From NCBI GenBank assembly GCA_002418265.1, contig DIDS01000017.1, positions 62,001 through 126,000 on the forward strand: a DNA stretch of 64,000 nucleotides, read 5' to 3'. The translations under genes and the position numbers were made by a program. This stretch comes from Acidimicrobiia bacterium UBA5794. Lineage in GTDB: Bacteria > Actinomycetota > Acidimicrobiia > Spongiisociales > UBA5794. Position 1 is the first letter of the stretch. Each line of letters opens with the position of its first letter. Below the pieces are notes generated by a model. That model was not told the DNA's origin and made no database searches. It saw only the letters and a list, made by a program, of their open reading frames with translations. Shown here one piece after another: positions 26,535-35,155 of the stretch.

Positions 26535-27047
26535 ATGCACGTATTGGTTGCCACGGACGGATCGCTCGATCCGGCGGCGGCGGCGACTTTTGCGTTGTCC
26601 CTCGCAGGTCCGAAGGGCACGACCACCGTCGCCACAATCGTTCGGGTCCCGCGTACGATGCTGGCAGACCTTCGCGCACAATTCGGATCACAGCCATCGC
26701 CGGTTGGCAGTGCCGACGTCGAGTATGTCGGCACGATACGAGCCGAAAGCCCGACCCCGCGCAGTTGGCCGGGAGACGATGCGATTGTTGCCCGATATCT
26801 GGGAGACAAACGGATCGAGCGCTGTCGACCCATCGTCACAGCGATCCGAGAAGGCGGCGGCACCGCCGAATCGATCGTACGCGAGGGAGACGACGTCGCT
26901 GACGACCTCATCGCGCTCATCAACGAGATCGAAGCCAGCGTGATCATCGTCGGTGCACGAGCTGGTGCCACCATGCCGGGGCTCCTTTGGTCAATCGGAG
27001 CCAAGCTCGTTCGACGCTCCCCCTGCCCCGTCTTGGTGCTCAGATAG
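26535..27047 (+). CDS. Universal stress protein (UspA) family protein
   Basis: Single UspA domain of 170 residues, beginning MHVLVATDGSLDPAAA and ending with the ATP-binding-type motif VGARAGATMPGLLWSIGAKLVRRSPCPVLVLR. GGAAGG lies well placed before this ATG; a GTG 27 bases earlier is possible but poorer. A long insert of about 50 residues separates the first strand from the middle helices. The 3' end overlaps the converging HNH gene by 8 bases. Confidence 0.85.
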   Translation: MHVLVATDGSLDPAAAATFALSLAGPKGTTTVATIVRVPRTMLADLRAQFGSQPSPVGSADVEYVGTIRAESPTPRSWPGDDAIVARYLGDKRIERCRPIVTAIREGGGTAESIVREGDDVADDLIALINEIEASVIIVGARAGATMPGLLWSIGAKLVRRSPCPVLVLR

Positions 27048-27600
27048 CCACACTCAGGGCTGTCCACTCTTCGCGCGACCGCGTTCCCTCGCTCATCGAG
27101 ATCCTGGCATCCATCGAAAGGAATGGCGCCCATGATCGGTCGGCGCGGCCACCCGCCGCAACAAGCACCCAGTCGAATCGACCCGGTACGGATGGTTTCC
27201 GCTGAAGTTGGAGGCCCGCCTGGGCGGGCGTCCGACCACCTTTGCGTGTGTTGCATCGCCGACACGACGCGACCACGTTGTCCCACTGATGCTGACCACC
27301 CTGCGTCTTGGGTATGACATGATCGATGTTCTCGGCATGCTTTCCGCAGTACTGACAACGATGCCCATCACGAAGAAAGATCGCCCGACGCGACAGTGGC
27401 GCCGTTCGCCGATACGGAACTGTGACATAGCGACGGAGACGGACAACAGAAGGAACGTTGAGAGACAGGCTCTCGGCGCGCCAGGTGCGTTCTGACTCTG
27501 AAACAACCACGGCACGTTCTCGGAGCAGCAGAACCAGCGCTCTCCGTGCCGGCACGACGGACAGCGGCTCATTCGATGCGTTGAGGACAAGCGTTCTCAT
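27040..27600 (-). CDS. HNH endonuclease domain protein
   Basis: The 186-residue protein belongs to a common actinobacterial HNH family that opens MRTLVLNASNEPLSVV. The HNH core has two zinc CxxC pairs (CQYC and CRRC) around IDHVIPKTQGG and WDNVVASC. The cellular role is not established; there is no adjacent methylase, toxin or phage gene. I chose the ATG matching the family start; the frame stays open upstream over non-family sequence. Confidence 0.88.
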   Translation of the reverse strand: MRTLVLNASNEPLSVVPARRALVLLLRERAVVVSESERTWRAESLSLNVPSVVRLRRYVTVPYRRTAPLSRRAIFLRDGHRCQYCGKHAENIDHVIPKTQGGQHQWDNVVASCRRCNTRKGGRTPAQAGLQLQRKPSVPGRFDWVLVAAGGRADRSWAPFLSMDARISMSEGTRSREEWTALSVAI

Positions 27601-27720
27601 GCGGCCGAAATCGTACCATCTCGACGTGCAACCACCACCGCACCGACGGCGACCACTCTGTGCTGATGGTTGACCACCATACGCGCAGCTGCGATACTGC
27701 CGTTGCACGAGGAAGGCATC

Positions 27721-28257
27721 ATGCGCATCGCTGGATATGTACGACAGACCCCCGGTCTGTTGGGTCCCGACAACGCGTTCGCACAAAGTGAGCGTGTGCG
27801 TCGTTGGGTCCGCGACACAGGAAATGAACTCATTGCCGTGTGTCAGGATCATCACGCCGCGTCCGCACCAACCGACAGACCCGGATTCAAGGCGCTCCTC
27901 GACATGGTACGATCCGGCGGGATCGATGCTGTGGTGATCGCCACACTTTCGGCGCTCTCACCTGACAAGATCATGCAGGAGATCATGATCACCGATCTTC
28001 GCGCAGCAGGCGTCACCGTGATCGCCACCGGGGAAGAGGATCTCGCAATACTCCGAGATGGTGGAGATGACCACACACGTATCGTCGTACGAGACGTCGT
28101 CGCTCGACTCGCCGAATACCACGAAGCATTCGGACTGTCCGGTTCTGGCGAGCCGACCGTTGAGGGGTCCGCCATATTCGACACACCGGACGTCGACCAG
28201 GACGGCACATCTGACACCACCGATGTCGTCGTAAGGCTCATCGCCCCCACCGGGTAG
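27721..28257 (+). CDS. Degenerate serine-recombinase N-terminal domain protein
   Basis: The 178-residue protein aligns with the catalytic domain of serine resolvases (MRIAGYVRQT..., DRPGFKALLDMVRSGGIDAVVIATL...), but the serine of the usual YxRVS motif is replaced (YVRQT) and the LDRLGR arginine segment reads LSALSPD. No helix-turn-helix DNA-binding domain follows; the C-terminal 40 residues are acidic and probably disordered. Recombinase activity is therefore unlikely. GAGGAAGG precedes the ATG, so the gene looks translated. Its role is unknown. Confidence 0.65.
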   Translation: MRIAGYVRQTPGLLGPDNAFAQSERVRRWVRDTGNELIAVCQDHHAASAPTDRPGFKALLDMVRSGGIDAVVIATLSALSPDKIMQEIMITDLRAAGVTVIATGEEDLAILRDGGDDHTRIVVRDVVARLAEYHEAFGLSGSGEPTVEGSAIFDTPDVDQDGTSDTTDVVVRLIAPTG

Positions 28258-28280
28258 AGGTCGGAAGCCCCCCTGCCCCT

Positions 28281-29102
28281 CTACACCAGCATTGCGGCCC
28301 AGGTTGCCCGACCGAGGGCGAAGGCCCGACCCGCACCGACCACCGCACTCCCGGTCGTGATCTCGCCATTGTTGTCAAGAACGATCATGACAATATCAGT
28401 TCCTTCGATGCGCCGGTCGTCGATGTCGATGACGACCGGTGCGGGACCTCCGGGTGCGGCAAGGCGGGCGGTGGCAAGAACCACGGCCTGCTCAACGCCA
28501 CCTTCGGTTGCGTGGGCCATCTCTGTCTCAGACTCCCCGTCTGAGGCAACGACGGTGACGACGATACCGCCTCTTCCCTCGGCGACCGCAACGCGCTCAA
28601 TCGTGGTGCGCCTTGACGTGCCGGTTGAAGGCTGCACGGAGAATTCGGATTCTGGTTCGGGCTCGGGTGCCGAAGCAGCTTCCTCTGCCACAAGATCAAT
28701 CACCCGCCGGGTTTCCGGCTCGGGCACGCTGGCCATCTCGTCGTCGTCATCAGCATGACCACGTTGATCCTCGTCGGGGGGCACGGACACGAGGGTGGAG
28801 ACTGGGGTTTTCGACTCCGTGGCCAACTCCGAGAGGGACGCCGAGTCAACGTCTGATTCGGAGACCGATGCCATGGAATGGTCAGCATGCGGAGGAGGTG
28901 CCGGTTCTCCGGGTAGCTGGGTATCGGTCCCAAACCCGTGGTCCGAGAGGACTCGACGAATGGACTCTCCAACTCGCTTTTGATCGGCATGTTGAGAGAC
29001 TCGGACACGGAGCCCGGACGGACTTGATGCATCTCCATCAACTTCGGCGCCTTCGACACCGCTGATGGCGAGTAAGTCCTCGCGCAAAGAACGCGTATTC
29101 AC
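28281..29102 (-). CDS. Uncharacterised actinobacterial protein with acidic linker
   Basis: About 273 residues in three parts: an N-terminal domain of about 65 residues (LREDLLAISGVEGAEVDGD...RVGESIRRVLSDHG), a long acidic and Ser/Glu/Pro-rich linker, and a C-terminal alpha/beta domain with IERVAVAEGRGGIVVTVV and GRATWAAMLV. The C-terminal part resembles uncharacterised proteins of other actinobacteria; I know no function. The GTG start is 13 bases after the upstream stop with AAGGGAG in front; an ATG at 29132 overlaps the upstream gene and also has GGAGA before it. Confidence 0.6.
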   Translation of the reverse strand: MNTRSLREDLLAISGVEGAEVDGDASSPSGLRVRVSQHADQKRVGESIRRVLSDHGFGTDTQLPGEPAPPPHADHSMASVSESDVDSASLSELATESKTPVSTLVSVPPDEDQRGHADDDDEMASVPEPETRRVIDLVAEEAASAPEPEPESEFSVQPSTGTSRRTTIERVAVAEGRGGIVVTVVASDGESETEMAHATEGGVEQAVVLATARLAAPGGPAPVVIDIDDRRIEGTDIVMIVLDNNGEITTGSAVVGAGRAFALGRATWAAMLV

Positions 29103-29115
29103 GCCGAACTCCCTT

Positions 29116-29352
29116 TCATCGCCATAGCCCATGACTTCGTCTCCAGCGAAGATACGAAAGGATGTCCTCGGTGGCAAGAGCCATATCTGGCTGTCCAAAC
29201 GCAGTAGTCACCCGCCAGCGAACCACCGATTCGTCCGGAAACGGCAGGAACGGCCAATGTCGCCACCATCCCCGACGGGCAAGCGACAGCACTGCGCCGA
29301 TCGCCGCCGGCCAAAGAAGCGGCCGCACGGCAATGGCTGTGATCGCTCGCAT
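29116..29352 (-). CDS. Small uncharacterised actinobacterial protein
   Basis: A 78-residue protein, MRAITAIAVRPLLWPAAIGA..., with one hydrophobic N-terminal stretch, a Trp/Arg-rich middle (LARRGWWRHWPFLPFPD) and an FG-D-LSYLRW end. The pattern recalls small actinobacterial proteins of unknown role. It sits directly upstream of the acidic-linker protein, diverging from the moxR operon. A second ATG three codons upstream is possible; no strong ribosome binding site is seen. Confidence 0.6.
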   Translation of the reverse strand: MRAITAIAVRPLLWPAAIGAVLSLARRGWWRHWPFLPFPDESVVRWRVTTAFGQPDMALATEDILSYLRWRRSHGLWR

Positions 29353-29460
29353 GGACAACATTTGGGGCCAACCTAGTGGTGATTCGCGGCGTCATCGTGT
29401 GCGCAATCCGTCCGACACGGTATGGTTGCGGTGCTTCAATCTGACATCCGAGGAGGCAGC

Positions 29461-30432
29461 GTGTCGCTGACGCCGAACGATCTCGAATGGTACGGCGACC
29501 GATACGCCACGGTCGTCGACAACATTGAACATGTCATACAGGGCAAGCGGTCCACCATTGAGCTCGTCGTTACCAGCTTGGTTGCCGAGGGACATGTACT
29601 GATCGAGGATGTCCCTGGCGTCGGCAAGACACTTCTGGCGAAATCACTCGCCCGATCGATCGACTGCTCATTTCAGCGGATCCAGTTCACCCCCGACCTC
29701 CTCCCTGCCGATATCACCGGGGTCTCGGTGTGGAACCGCGAAACCAGCTCGTTCAGCTTCCGAGCAGGACCGGTGTTCGCCAACGTCGTTCTTGGAGACG
29801 AGATCAACCGGGCGAGCCCAAAAACTCAGTCAGCGCTCCTTGAGGCAATGGAGGAACAGCAGATCACCGTTGATGGCGAGACACACGTACTGGACGCCCC
29901 GTTCATCGTCATTGCAACACAGAACCCAATCGAGCACGAGGGGACGTATCCGCTTCCCGAAGCGCAGCTCGATCGATTCATGATGCGCCTGGCGATGGGC
30001 TACCCAGAGCGCACCAAGGAACTCGCAATGCTCCAAACCCAGGGTGCCGGTTCAACATTCAACGACCTCAAGGCGGTCGTCCACGCAGAGGACATCATCA
30101 AGATGACATCGATCGCCAGTCAGATCCACTTCGCCGACGTACTTCGTGGATATCTCATCGATCTTGCCCAAGCAACGCGCCAGCATCCAGACATACTTCT
30201 GGGTACCTCCCCCCGTGCCACGCTGTTTCTCCAGCGCGCTGCTCGTACTGTTGCTGCCGCTCAGGGAAGAGACTATGCAAATCCCGACGACGTCAAAAAG
30301 ATCCTCTCACCCGTGCTCAACCACAGACTGGTCGTGAGGCCCGAGGCTCAGATGCGTGGGATCTCGGTCCACAATGTGCTTGACCACGTGATCTCGTCCG
30401 TCCCCGTCCCCGGCTCGCGCCCGGCAAGCTGA
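29461..30432 (+). CDS. MoxR family AAA ATPase
   Basis: AAA+ chaperone-like ATPase of 323 residues. Walker A is EDVPGVGKTLLAKSLA, Walker B VVLGDEINRA, with sensor 1 ATQNPIEHEGTYPLPEAQLDRF. The GTG start follows AGGAGG at 4 bases. It heads a three-gene operon with a DUF58 protein and a membrane transglutaminase, joined by overlapping stop and start codons. The MoxR-DUF58-transglutaminase set is widespread in actinobacteria and is thought to help assemble or mature other protein complexes; the client is unknown. Confidence 0.93.
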   Translation: MSLTPNDLEWYGDRYATVVDNIEHVIQGKRSTIELVVTSLVAEGHVLIEDVPGVGKTLLAKSLARSIDCSFQRIQFTPDLLPADITGVSVWNRETSSFSFRAGPVFANVVLGDEINRASPKTQSALLEAMEEQQITVDGETHVLDAPFIVIATQNPIEHEGTYPLPEAQLDRFMMRLAMGYPERTKELAMLQTQGAGSTFNDLKAVVHAEDIIKMTSIASQIHFADVLRGYLIDLAQATRQHPDILLGTSPRATLFLQRAARTVAAAQGRDYANPDDVKKILSPVLNHRLVVRPEAQMRGISVHNVLDHVISSVPVPGSRPAS

Positions 30433-31616
30433 TGCCGACAACACGGGGATGGGCTGCGGTAGGGGCCGCACTTGCTCTCGTCGTCTTGTGGGTCGTGTTC
30501 GGCGAAGACCTTCTCTTTGCACTTGCGGTGTTCCTCGTCACTGCCGTCATAGCGGGAACGACCTATGTTCGGTTGGCCGCACCAAGGCTCACCCTGAGGC
30601 GGGTTGTGAACCCGAGTCAGCTCCACGATGGAGAGCGGGCGATCGTCGATCTGGTGCTCACATCGCGACGCAAGGTGTACCGCGTGACGATCGAAGACGA
30701 AGTCCACGGACTTGGATCGGCAACGTTCGTTGCAGACCGCGTCGCTGACGGAGACACCATGGCAGGAAGATATGAGGTGTTGTGCAGGCCACGAGGCGTC
30801 TACCGGGTTGGACCCTCACATGTCACGATCGGAGATCCCCTTGGCTTCACGGTATCGACCTCGGTGTTCGGGATCGAGGATCGGATTGTGGTGTACCCAC
30901 GAATCGAGAACCTCGAAGGAGTCCCGACGGGCCGAGGTCAGGATCCAACAACCAACACGTCACGGGCAAGTTTCTGGCACAGCGGTGGAGAGGATTTCTA
31001 TACGTTACGTGAGTACCACCAGGGTGACGACTTACGGAAGGTTCACTGGCCTTCGTCAGCCAAGCGCGACGAACTCATGATCAAGCAGCTCGAAATGCCC
31101 TGGCAATCACGTGCATTCATCGTGCTCGATCCCCGCACCGAACCACACGCCACAACCGAAAGCTTCGAGCAGGCGGTTCGCGGGGCAGCTTCGGCGCTCC
31201 ATCACCTGTTCGCAAGTGGCTACACCCCAACCATCTGGATGGGGGCCGGAAACGGCACCATGGTTGGAAACACGGATTCCTACCGTTCCGCCATGGAGCA
31301 ACTCGCAATGATCAAACCGAGCCGTGGCATCGACCTCGGTCACTTGATCACAAGGCTGCGGAGATCGGGAATGGCTGGTGGCGTCCTCGTCATGGTTACT
31401 GGAAAGCCGGACACTGCCGACTTGTCGGCCATGCAACTCCTCAGTCAAGACTTTTACCGGACGGTTGTCATGTCGGTTGCCGAGTCTGAGAATGAGGTAA
31501 TACTGGGATTTGCCAGAGCGGGAGCCCTCGTGGTACGCACGACGCCGGAAGGGTTCTGGTCCGCACCGTGGAGAAACGCAATGGAGCACCGATGGTCTAC
31601 CGCTTCAGCTGGATAG
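30432..31616 (+). CDS. DUF58 domain protein
   Basis: 394 residues: two membrane helices at the N-terminus (about residues 8-45), a beta-rich middle and the DUF58 motif LREYHQGDDLRKVHWPSSAKRDELMIKQ, then a von Willebrand A-like region (AFIVLDPRTE). Companion of the MoxR ATPase, whose stop codon it overlaps by one base; its end overlaps the transglutaminase gene by 25 bases. DUF58 proteins are typical substrates or partners of MoxR ATPases. Confidence 0.9.
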   Translation: MPTTRGWAAVGAALALVVLWVVFGEDLLFALAVFLVTAVIAGTTYVRLAAPRLTLRRVVNPSQLHDGERAIVDLVLTSRRKVYRVTIEDEVHGLGSATFVADRVADGDTMAGRYEVLCRPRGVYRVGPSHVTIGDPLGFTVSTSVFGIEDRIVVYPRIENLEGVPTGRGQDPTTNTSRASFWHSGGEDFYTLREYHQGDDLRKVHWPSSAKRDELMIKQLEMPWQSRAFIVLDPRTEPHATTESFEQAVRGAASALHHLFASGYTPTIWMGAGNGTMVGNTDSYRSAMEQLAMIKPSRGIDLGHLITRLRRSGMAGGVLVMVTGKPDTADLSAMQLLSQDFYRTVVMSVAESENEVILGFARAGALVVRTTPEGFWSAPWRNAMEHRWSTASAG

Positions 31617-33997
31617 CAGGCATTGCAGGCATCGGTCTGGCATTCTGGGAGCTCTCCTTCCTGCTCCGCCCATCGTCGACGGGGACAAATTGGCAAATAG
31701 CGATCCTTGTCGCGGTGTTGCTGAGTATGGGGATCACCTGGACGGCTCTTGCCTACCAAGCCCATGTCTGGATCGCCGTAGTCGCCAACGTCGTTGCATA
31801 TAGCCTTATCGTCGGCATTCTCGTGGCGCCCGACACTCTGTGGGTGTTCCTTCCAACCGGTGAAACGATCAGTGCCATCCAGACTGAGTTGGCTCGTGCC
31901 TTCGAGCTCATTCAACACGGTGTCGAACCCGTGCGACCGGTACCCGGATTGGTTGCCATGCTTGCGGGCCTGTTCTGGCTTCTCGGGTTCCTGCTCGTGG
32001 GTGGCCTGCTCAACGGACGACCGTTCGTGGCGACCATCACTCCATTGATCATCGCACTCCAGTTTGTGATCATCGACCGGATACCAAAGAGCCTCGTGCA
32101 CATCGCAGTCTTCGTTTGTGTCGTGGCGTTCACGTTGGTCGCTGTCAGAGTGGACGAACGGGACCATGGGACCGGACGTCTTTCGAGAACGAATACGACA
32201 TCGCATCCCAAGAAGATCCCGTCGCTCGGGATCGCGGTGCTTGTCAGTGCGACGGTCGTCGCCGCTCTGGTTGCCGTTTCAACACTCGGGGAGTCCGTGC
32301 CGGATGCAGGGATGCTCGCTTGGCGATCACCCTCTGGCTACACGGATGGTTACTCGGGCTCCCAAAGCTACAACCTCTTCACCGACATCAGGGCAAACCT
32401 CATCAGCCAGTCAAACAATCCGCTGTTCACGGCAACCATCAGCGGCGATATCGACCCAACGAAGGTGCGCTTCCGCATGGTGACACTCGACCGATTTGAT
32501 GGCTCGCGGTGGAGGACCGGCCGGATCCAGGCATTCCCCGTTGATGAGGATCCGTGGATCTACGAAGCACAGAAGTATCGGGGACCAACGACCGACGTCA
32601 CCGCTGCGATCCGCATCGAGAATCTCTCCATGCCGTGGCTCCCGACCCCGGTGACACCGACAGCGGTCTTCACTGACGACGAGTCGGATCGTCGAGCACT
32701 CCGGAATCGACCACTCGATGGATCCCTCTACCTTCCCGGAGACCTCTCACACCCCGGTCAGGAATACGCAGTCACGGCGGAGGTTCCCACATTCACGGGC
32801 TCCGACCTCGCCCAACTCACCCGTTCCGAAGACGGCCGGCTGAGCCCACTCTTTGCTGCAGCCCAGGCAGATGGTCACGTCATCGTGTCGCCGCCCGAGG
32901 TCCCAGCTGCGGCCGAGCTACCTGACCGTGACTATTGGACCGACTATCCCGAGGATGTCGGATCGCTCGTCACGGAAGAGGCACGGGATATCACGAAGAA
33001 CCTGAATACGAACTTCGAGCGAGCACTCGCTCTCGAGAACTACTTTCGGGATTCGGGTGGATTCACCTACGACACGCAGATCCCCTCAGATTTCACCACC
33101 GATTCGATCAGCGATTGGCTCTTCGATGAGACCAACGAATTCGCCCGCCACGGCTACTGCGAGCAGTTCGCCCTCACCATGGCTGTCATGGCACGTATCG
33201 TTGGCATGCCGTCACGAGTTGTAATTGGCTTCACACCCGGGAGGCCAATCAACGATGACACCGTTCTTGTCGAGGACCGGAATGCGCACTCGTGGGTCGA
33301 GATCTGGATCCCCTCCCATGGCTGGATGACGTTCGATCCAACACCGAGGGCAGACGACTTTGCTCTCCCATCGACGAACGATGCGATTGTTGAACAACTC
33401 GGGTTCTCAGCAGCCGACTACGCGTCCTTGATTCCTGAGGGGACGGATATCACGGCGAGCAATGACCCCAACGATCCCACAAATCCTGCCATCGATCCAC
33501 GGGATGACTTCGAAAGCGTCGACGTGTCCAATCCAACGAGCTCGGCTGAGTCTGCAAGCTTTGCGATCCCCGAATGGGTGCGCCCAGCAGCCATCGCTCT
33601 CGGAATCTTGGTGCTCATTGCTTCCACCGTTCCCCTGACCAAGTGGGTCCGACGCAAACGCAGGATGCGGCGTCTCGCAAAGGGCGACATCACCGCAGCA
33701 TGGGAAGACATCACCGAACGGCTGACCGACCTCGGCGAGCGCGTGGATCCTGCTGCAACGCCATACGAAACGGCCGAGTCGCTCGATGCGGCCCTCGTGC
33801 CTCTCGCCGAGCAATATGGCCTCGTCGTGTACGGCGAAAAGGCAGCAACGGCCGCGGTCATTGAACGGGCGACGGCCGCCCACAAACGGGCCGGAACACA
33901 TCTTCAACAGAACTATTCACGCACCAAGCGCACGATGGCGATGTACCGCCCAACAAGACTGAGAACACGAATCCGCCAGCTCTTCCGAAAAAGCTGA
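31592..33997 (+). CDS. TgpA-like membrane transglutaminase (DUF3488)
   Basis: 801 residues: about six N-terminal membrane helices (DUF3488 part, residues 1-200), an extracytoplasmic region with a papain-like transglutaminase core, then one more helix near residue 660 and a cytoplasmic DUF4129-like tail. The expected catalytic triad is visible: Cys in HGYCEQFALTMAVMARIVGMP, His in NAHSWVEIW and Asp in MTFDPTP. The ATG with GGAG at 5 bases is preferred over a GTG 24 bases earlier. TGA lies within a dispersed repeat. Confidence 0.9.
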   Translation: MVYRFSWIAGIAGIGLAFWELSFLLRPSSTGTNWQIAILVAVLLSMGITWTALAYQAHVWIAVVANVVAYSLIVGILVAPDTLWVFLPTGETISAIQTELARAFELIQHGVEPVRPVPGLVAMLAGLFWLLGFLLVGGLLNGRPFVATITPLIIALQFVIIDRIPKSLVHIAVFVCVVAFTLVAVRVDERDHGTGRLSRTNTTSHPKKIPSLGIAVLVSATVVAALVAVSTLGESVPDAGMLAWRSPSGYTDGYSGSQSYNLFTDIRANLISQSNNPLFTATISGDIDPTKVRFRMVTLDRFDGSRWRTGRIQAFPVDEDPWIYEAQKYRGPTTDVTAAIRIENLSMPWLPTPVTPTAVFTDDESDRRALRNRPLDGSLYLPGDLSHPGQEYAVTAEVPTFTGSDLAQLTRSEDGRLSPLFAAAQADGHVIVSPPEVPAAAELPDRDYWTDYPEDVGSLVTEEARDITKNLNTNFERALALENYFRDSGGFTYDTQIPSDFTTDSISDWLFDETNEFARHGYCEQFALTMAVMARIVGMPSRVVIGFTPGRPINDDTVLVEDRNAHSWVEIWIPSHGWMTFDPTPRADDFALPSTNDAIVEQLGFSAADYASLIPEGTDITASNDPNDPTNPAIDPRDDFESVDVSNPTSSAESASFAIPEWVRPAAIALGILVLIASTVPLTKWVRRKRRMRRLAKGDITAAWEDITERLTDLGERVDPAATPYETAESLDAALVPLAEQYGLVVYGEKAATAAVIERATAAHKRAGTHLQQNYSRTKRTMAMYRPTRLRTRIRQLFRKS

Positions 33998-34003
33998 AAG
34001 CTG
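33991..34003 (+). repeat. AGCTGAAAGCTG repeat at the transglutaminase stop
   Basis: AAGCTGAAAGCTG contains the TGA stop of the transglutaminase gene. It is followed directly by the tandem hairpins, then by GCGAGCGAAGCGAGC as near 25681. Confidence 0.55.
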
Positions 34004-34009
34004 TATGCG

Positions 34010-34058
34010 GGAACCCGACTTTGTCGGGTTCCTTGGGAATCCAGGCAACCTGGATTCC
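34010..34058. terminator. Two adjacent perfect hairpins between convergent genes
   Basis: GGAACCCGAC-TTT-GTCGGGTTCC (34010-34032) and GGAATCCAGG-CAA-CCTGGATTCC (34036-34058) are both perfect 10-bp stems, three bases apart. They lie between the convergent transglutaminase and merR genes, where a bidirectional terminator is expected, but no U-run follows. A partial second copy at 48808-48841 shows that this is also a dispersed repeat, so the terminator role is uncertain. Confidence 0.5.
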
Positions 34059-34083
34059 ATGAAAGCCGCGAGCGAAGCGAGCC

Positions 34084-34575
34084 CTATCCCGTCTCAGCCT
34101 CGGAGATCACATCGTCCTTCACGACGGTGAGCATTTGGCGGAAGCTCTCACGATCCAACTCGAATTTGGTGACGTCGTCTTCGACGCTGAGGGCTATCTC
34201 ATCAATCTTGACGAAGAACGCGAGCTGCCCCTGACGGAGCGCGTCAAGGAGTTCGGCGTCGTCGTGTGCAACCGCAAAGATCGACTGGCCATCAGTGACA
34301 AGTCTGACTTCGGCGAGGTGATCGTCCATGTTGCCGGTTCGCCGCAGATAGTCCCACGCTCGGCGGACGCGTTGGATCGAAAGACCATTATCGAGGAGGC
34401 TCTTGACGACTCGGAGACCGACCAGATCGCGAAAACTGTAGATGCGGCGACGACCGGGGCGACCGTCCGTCGTCTGTACCGAGGGTTTGACCAAACCGAC
34501 CTTGTCCCAGTATCGAAGCTGGTGTGGCGTACATGCCGTGAGCTCGCACGCCTGTGCGGCGGTAAATCCCTCCAA
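34084..34575 (-). CDS. MerR family transcriptional regulator
   Basis: 163 residues with an N-terminal MerR helix-turn-helix (FTAAQACELTACTPHQLRYWDKVGLVKPS, then RRIYSFRDLVGLRVVKSLLDNGLSIQRVRRA) and a C-terminal domain without the cysteines of metal sensors. It begins at TTG, supported by a strong GGGAGAGGG ribosome binding site. The effector is unknown. It is followed by the hairpin region and is separated from the DUF3040 gene by 96 bases. Confidence 0.88.
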   Translation of the reverse strand: MEGFTAAQACELTACTPHQLRYWDKVGLVKPSVQTTDGRPGRRRIYSFRDLVGLRVVKSLLDNGLSIQRVRRAWDYLRRTGNMDDHLAEVRLVTDGQSIFAVAHDDAELLDALRQGQLAFFVKIDEIALSVEDDVTKFELDRESFRQMLTVVKDDVISEAETG

Positions 34576-34671
34576 GACCCTCTCCCTTATCTATCTCAAT
34601 CACGGGCGTGATGAGGTTGCCCGCTCCGTCCAAAGACCCCACGCCTCGGAGGGAGGCACGGGTTGGCCATC

Positions 34672-35013
34672 TTACTCGTCTCGACGCCACTTGCGCCTGA
34701 ACTGTCCCACCCAGGCATCGACGGTACCTTGGCCCGTCTGAAGGGACCTTGTCGATCGAACGGTCAGGGCCATCCACCCTGCAGATCCGACCATGATGAG
34801 AAACCCGATTCCTGCGATGATCCACGAAGCGGTAAACGATGAAAACATCAACACGGCACCAGCGACAAAGGCAACAACCGCGAGACGCATCCGCCATCTC
34901 GTTGCATCACCCCGCACGGCCTTCGCGACCATCTCGGCAAGCTTGGGATCCTCTTCGTAGAGCTGTCGCTCGATTTCGTCGAGGATTTTCTGCTCGTGTT
35001 CATCCAATGGCAT
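34672..35013 (-). CDS. DUF3040 family membrane protein
   Basis: 113-residue protein matching the actinobacterial DUF3040 family: MPLDEHEQKILDEIERQLYEEDPKLA at the N-terminus, then two membrane helices (about residues 45-85) and a basic tail. Function is unknown. In mycobacteria and streptomycetes members lie near cell-wall genes. The in-frame part upstream of this ATG is not family-like. Confidence 0.87.
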   Translation of the reverse strand: MPLDEHEQKILDEIERQLYEEDPKLAEMVAKAVRGDATRWRMRLAVVAFVAGAVLMFSSFTASWIIAGIGFLIMVGSAGWMALTVRSTRSLQTGQGTVDAWVGQFRRKWRRDE

Positions 35014-35155
35014 ATCGTGTTCCGTCGCTCGAATCGACTTCCCTGCGGTCAGTATACATTCCCACGCAGTGACCGCCTGCAGGGATTTTGACCGGATAAC
35101 GCATGGACACAGGCTCGTAGTTCCCACATTGATCCCGCACCCGTAGCCTGTGACG

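Noticed and set aside
27040..28257. HNH and resolvase-like genes as a mobile element
   Set aside because: No transposase, integrase, attachment site or terminal repeats; the HNH is a common chromosomal family and the resolvase domain is degenerate.
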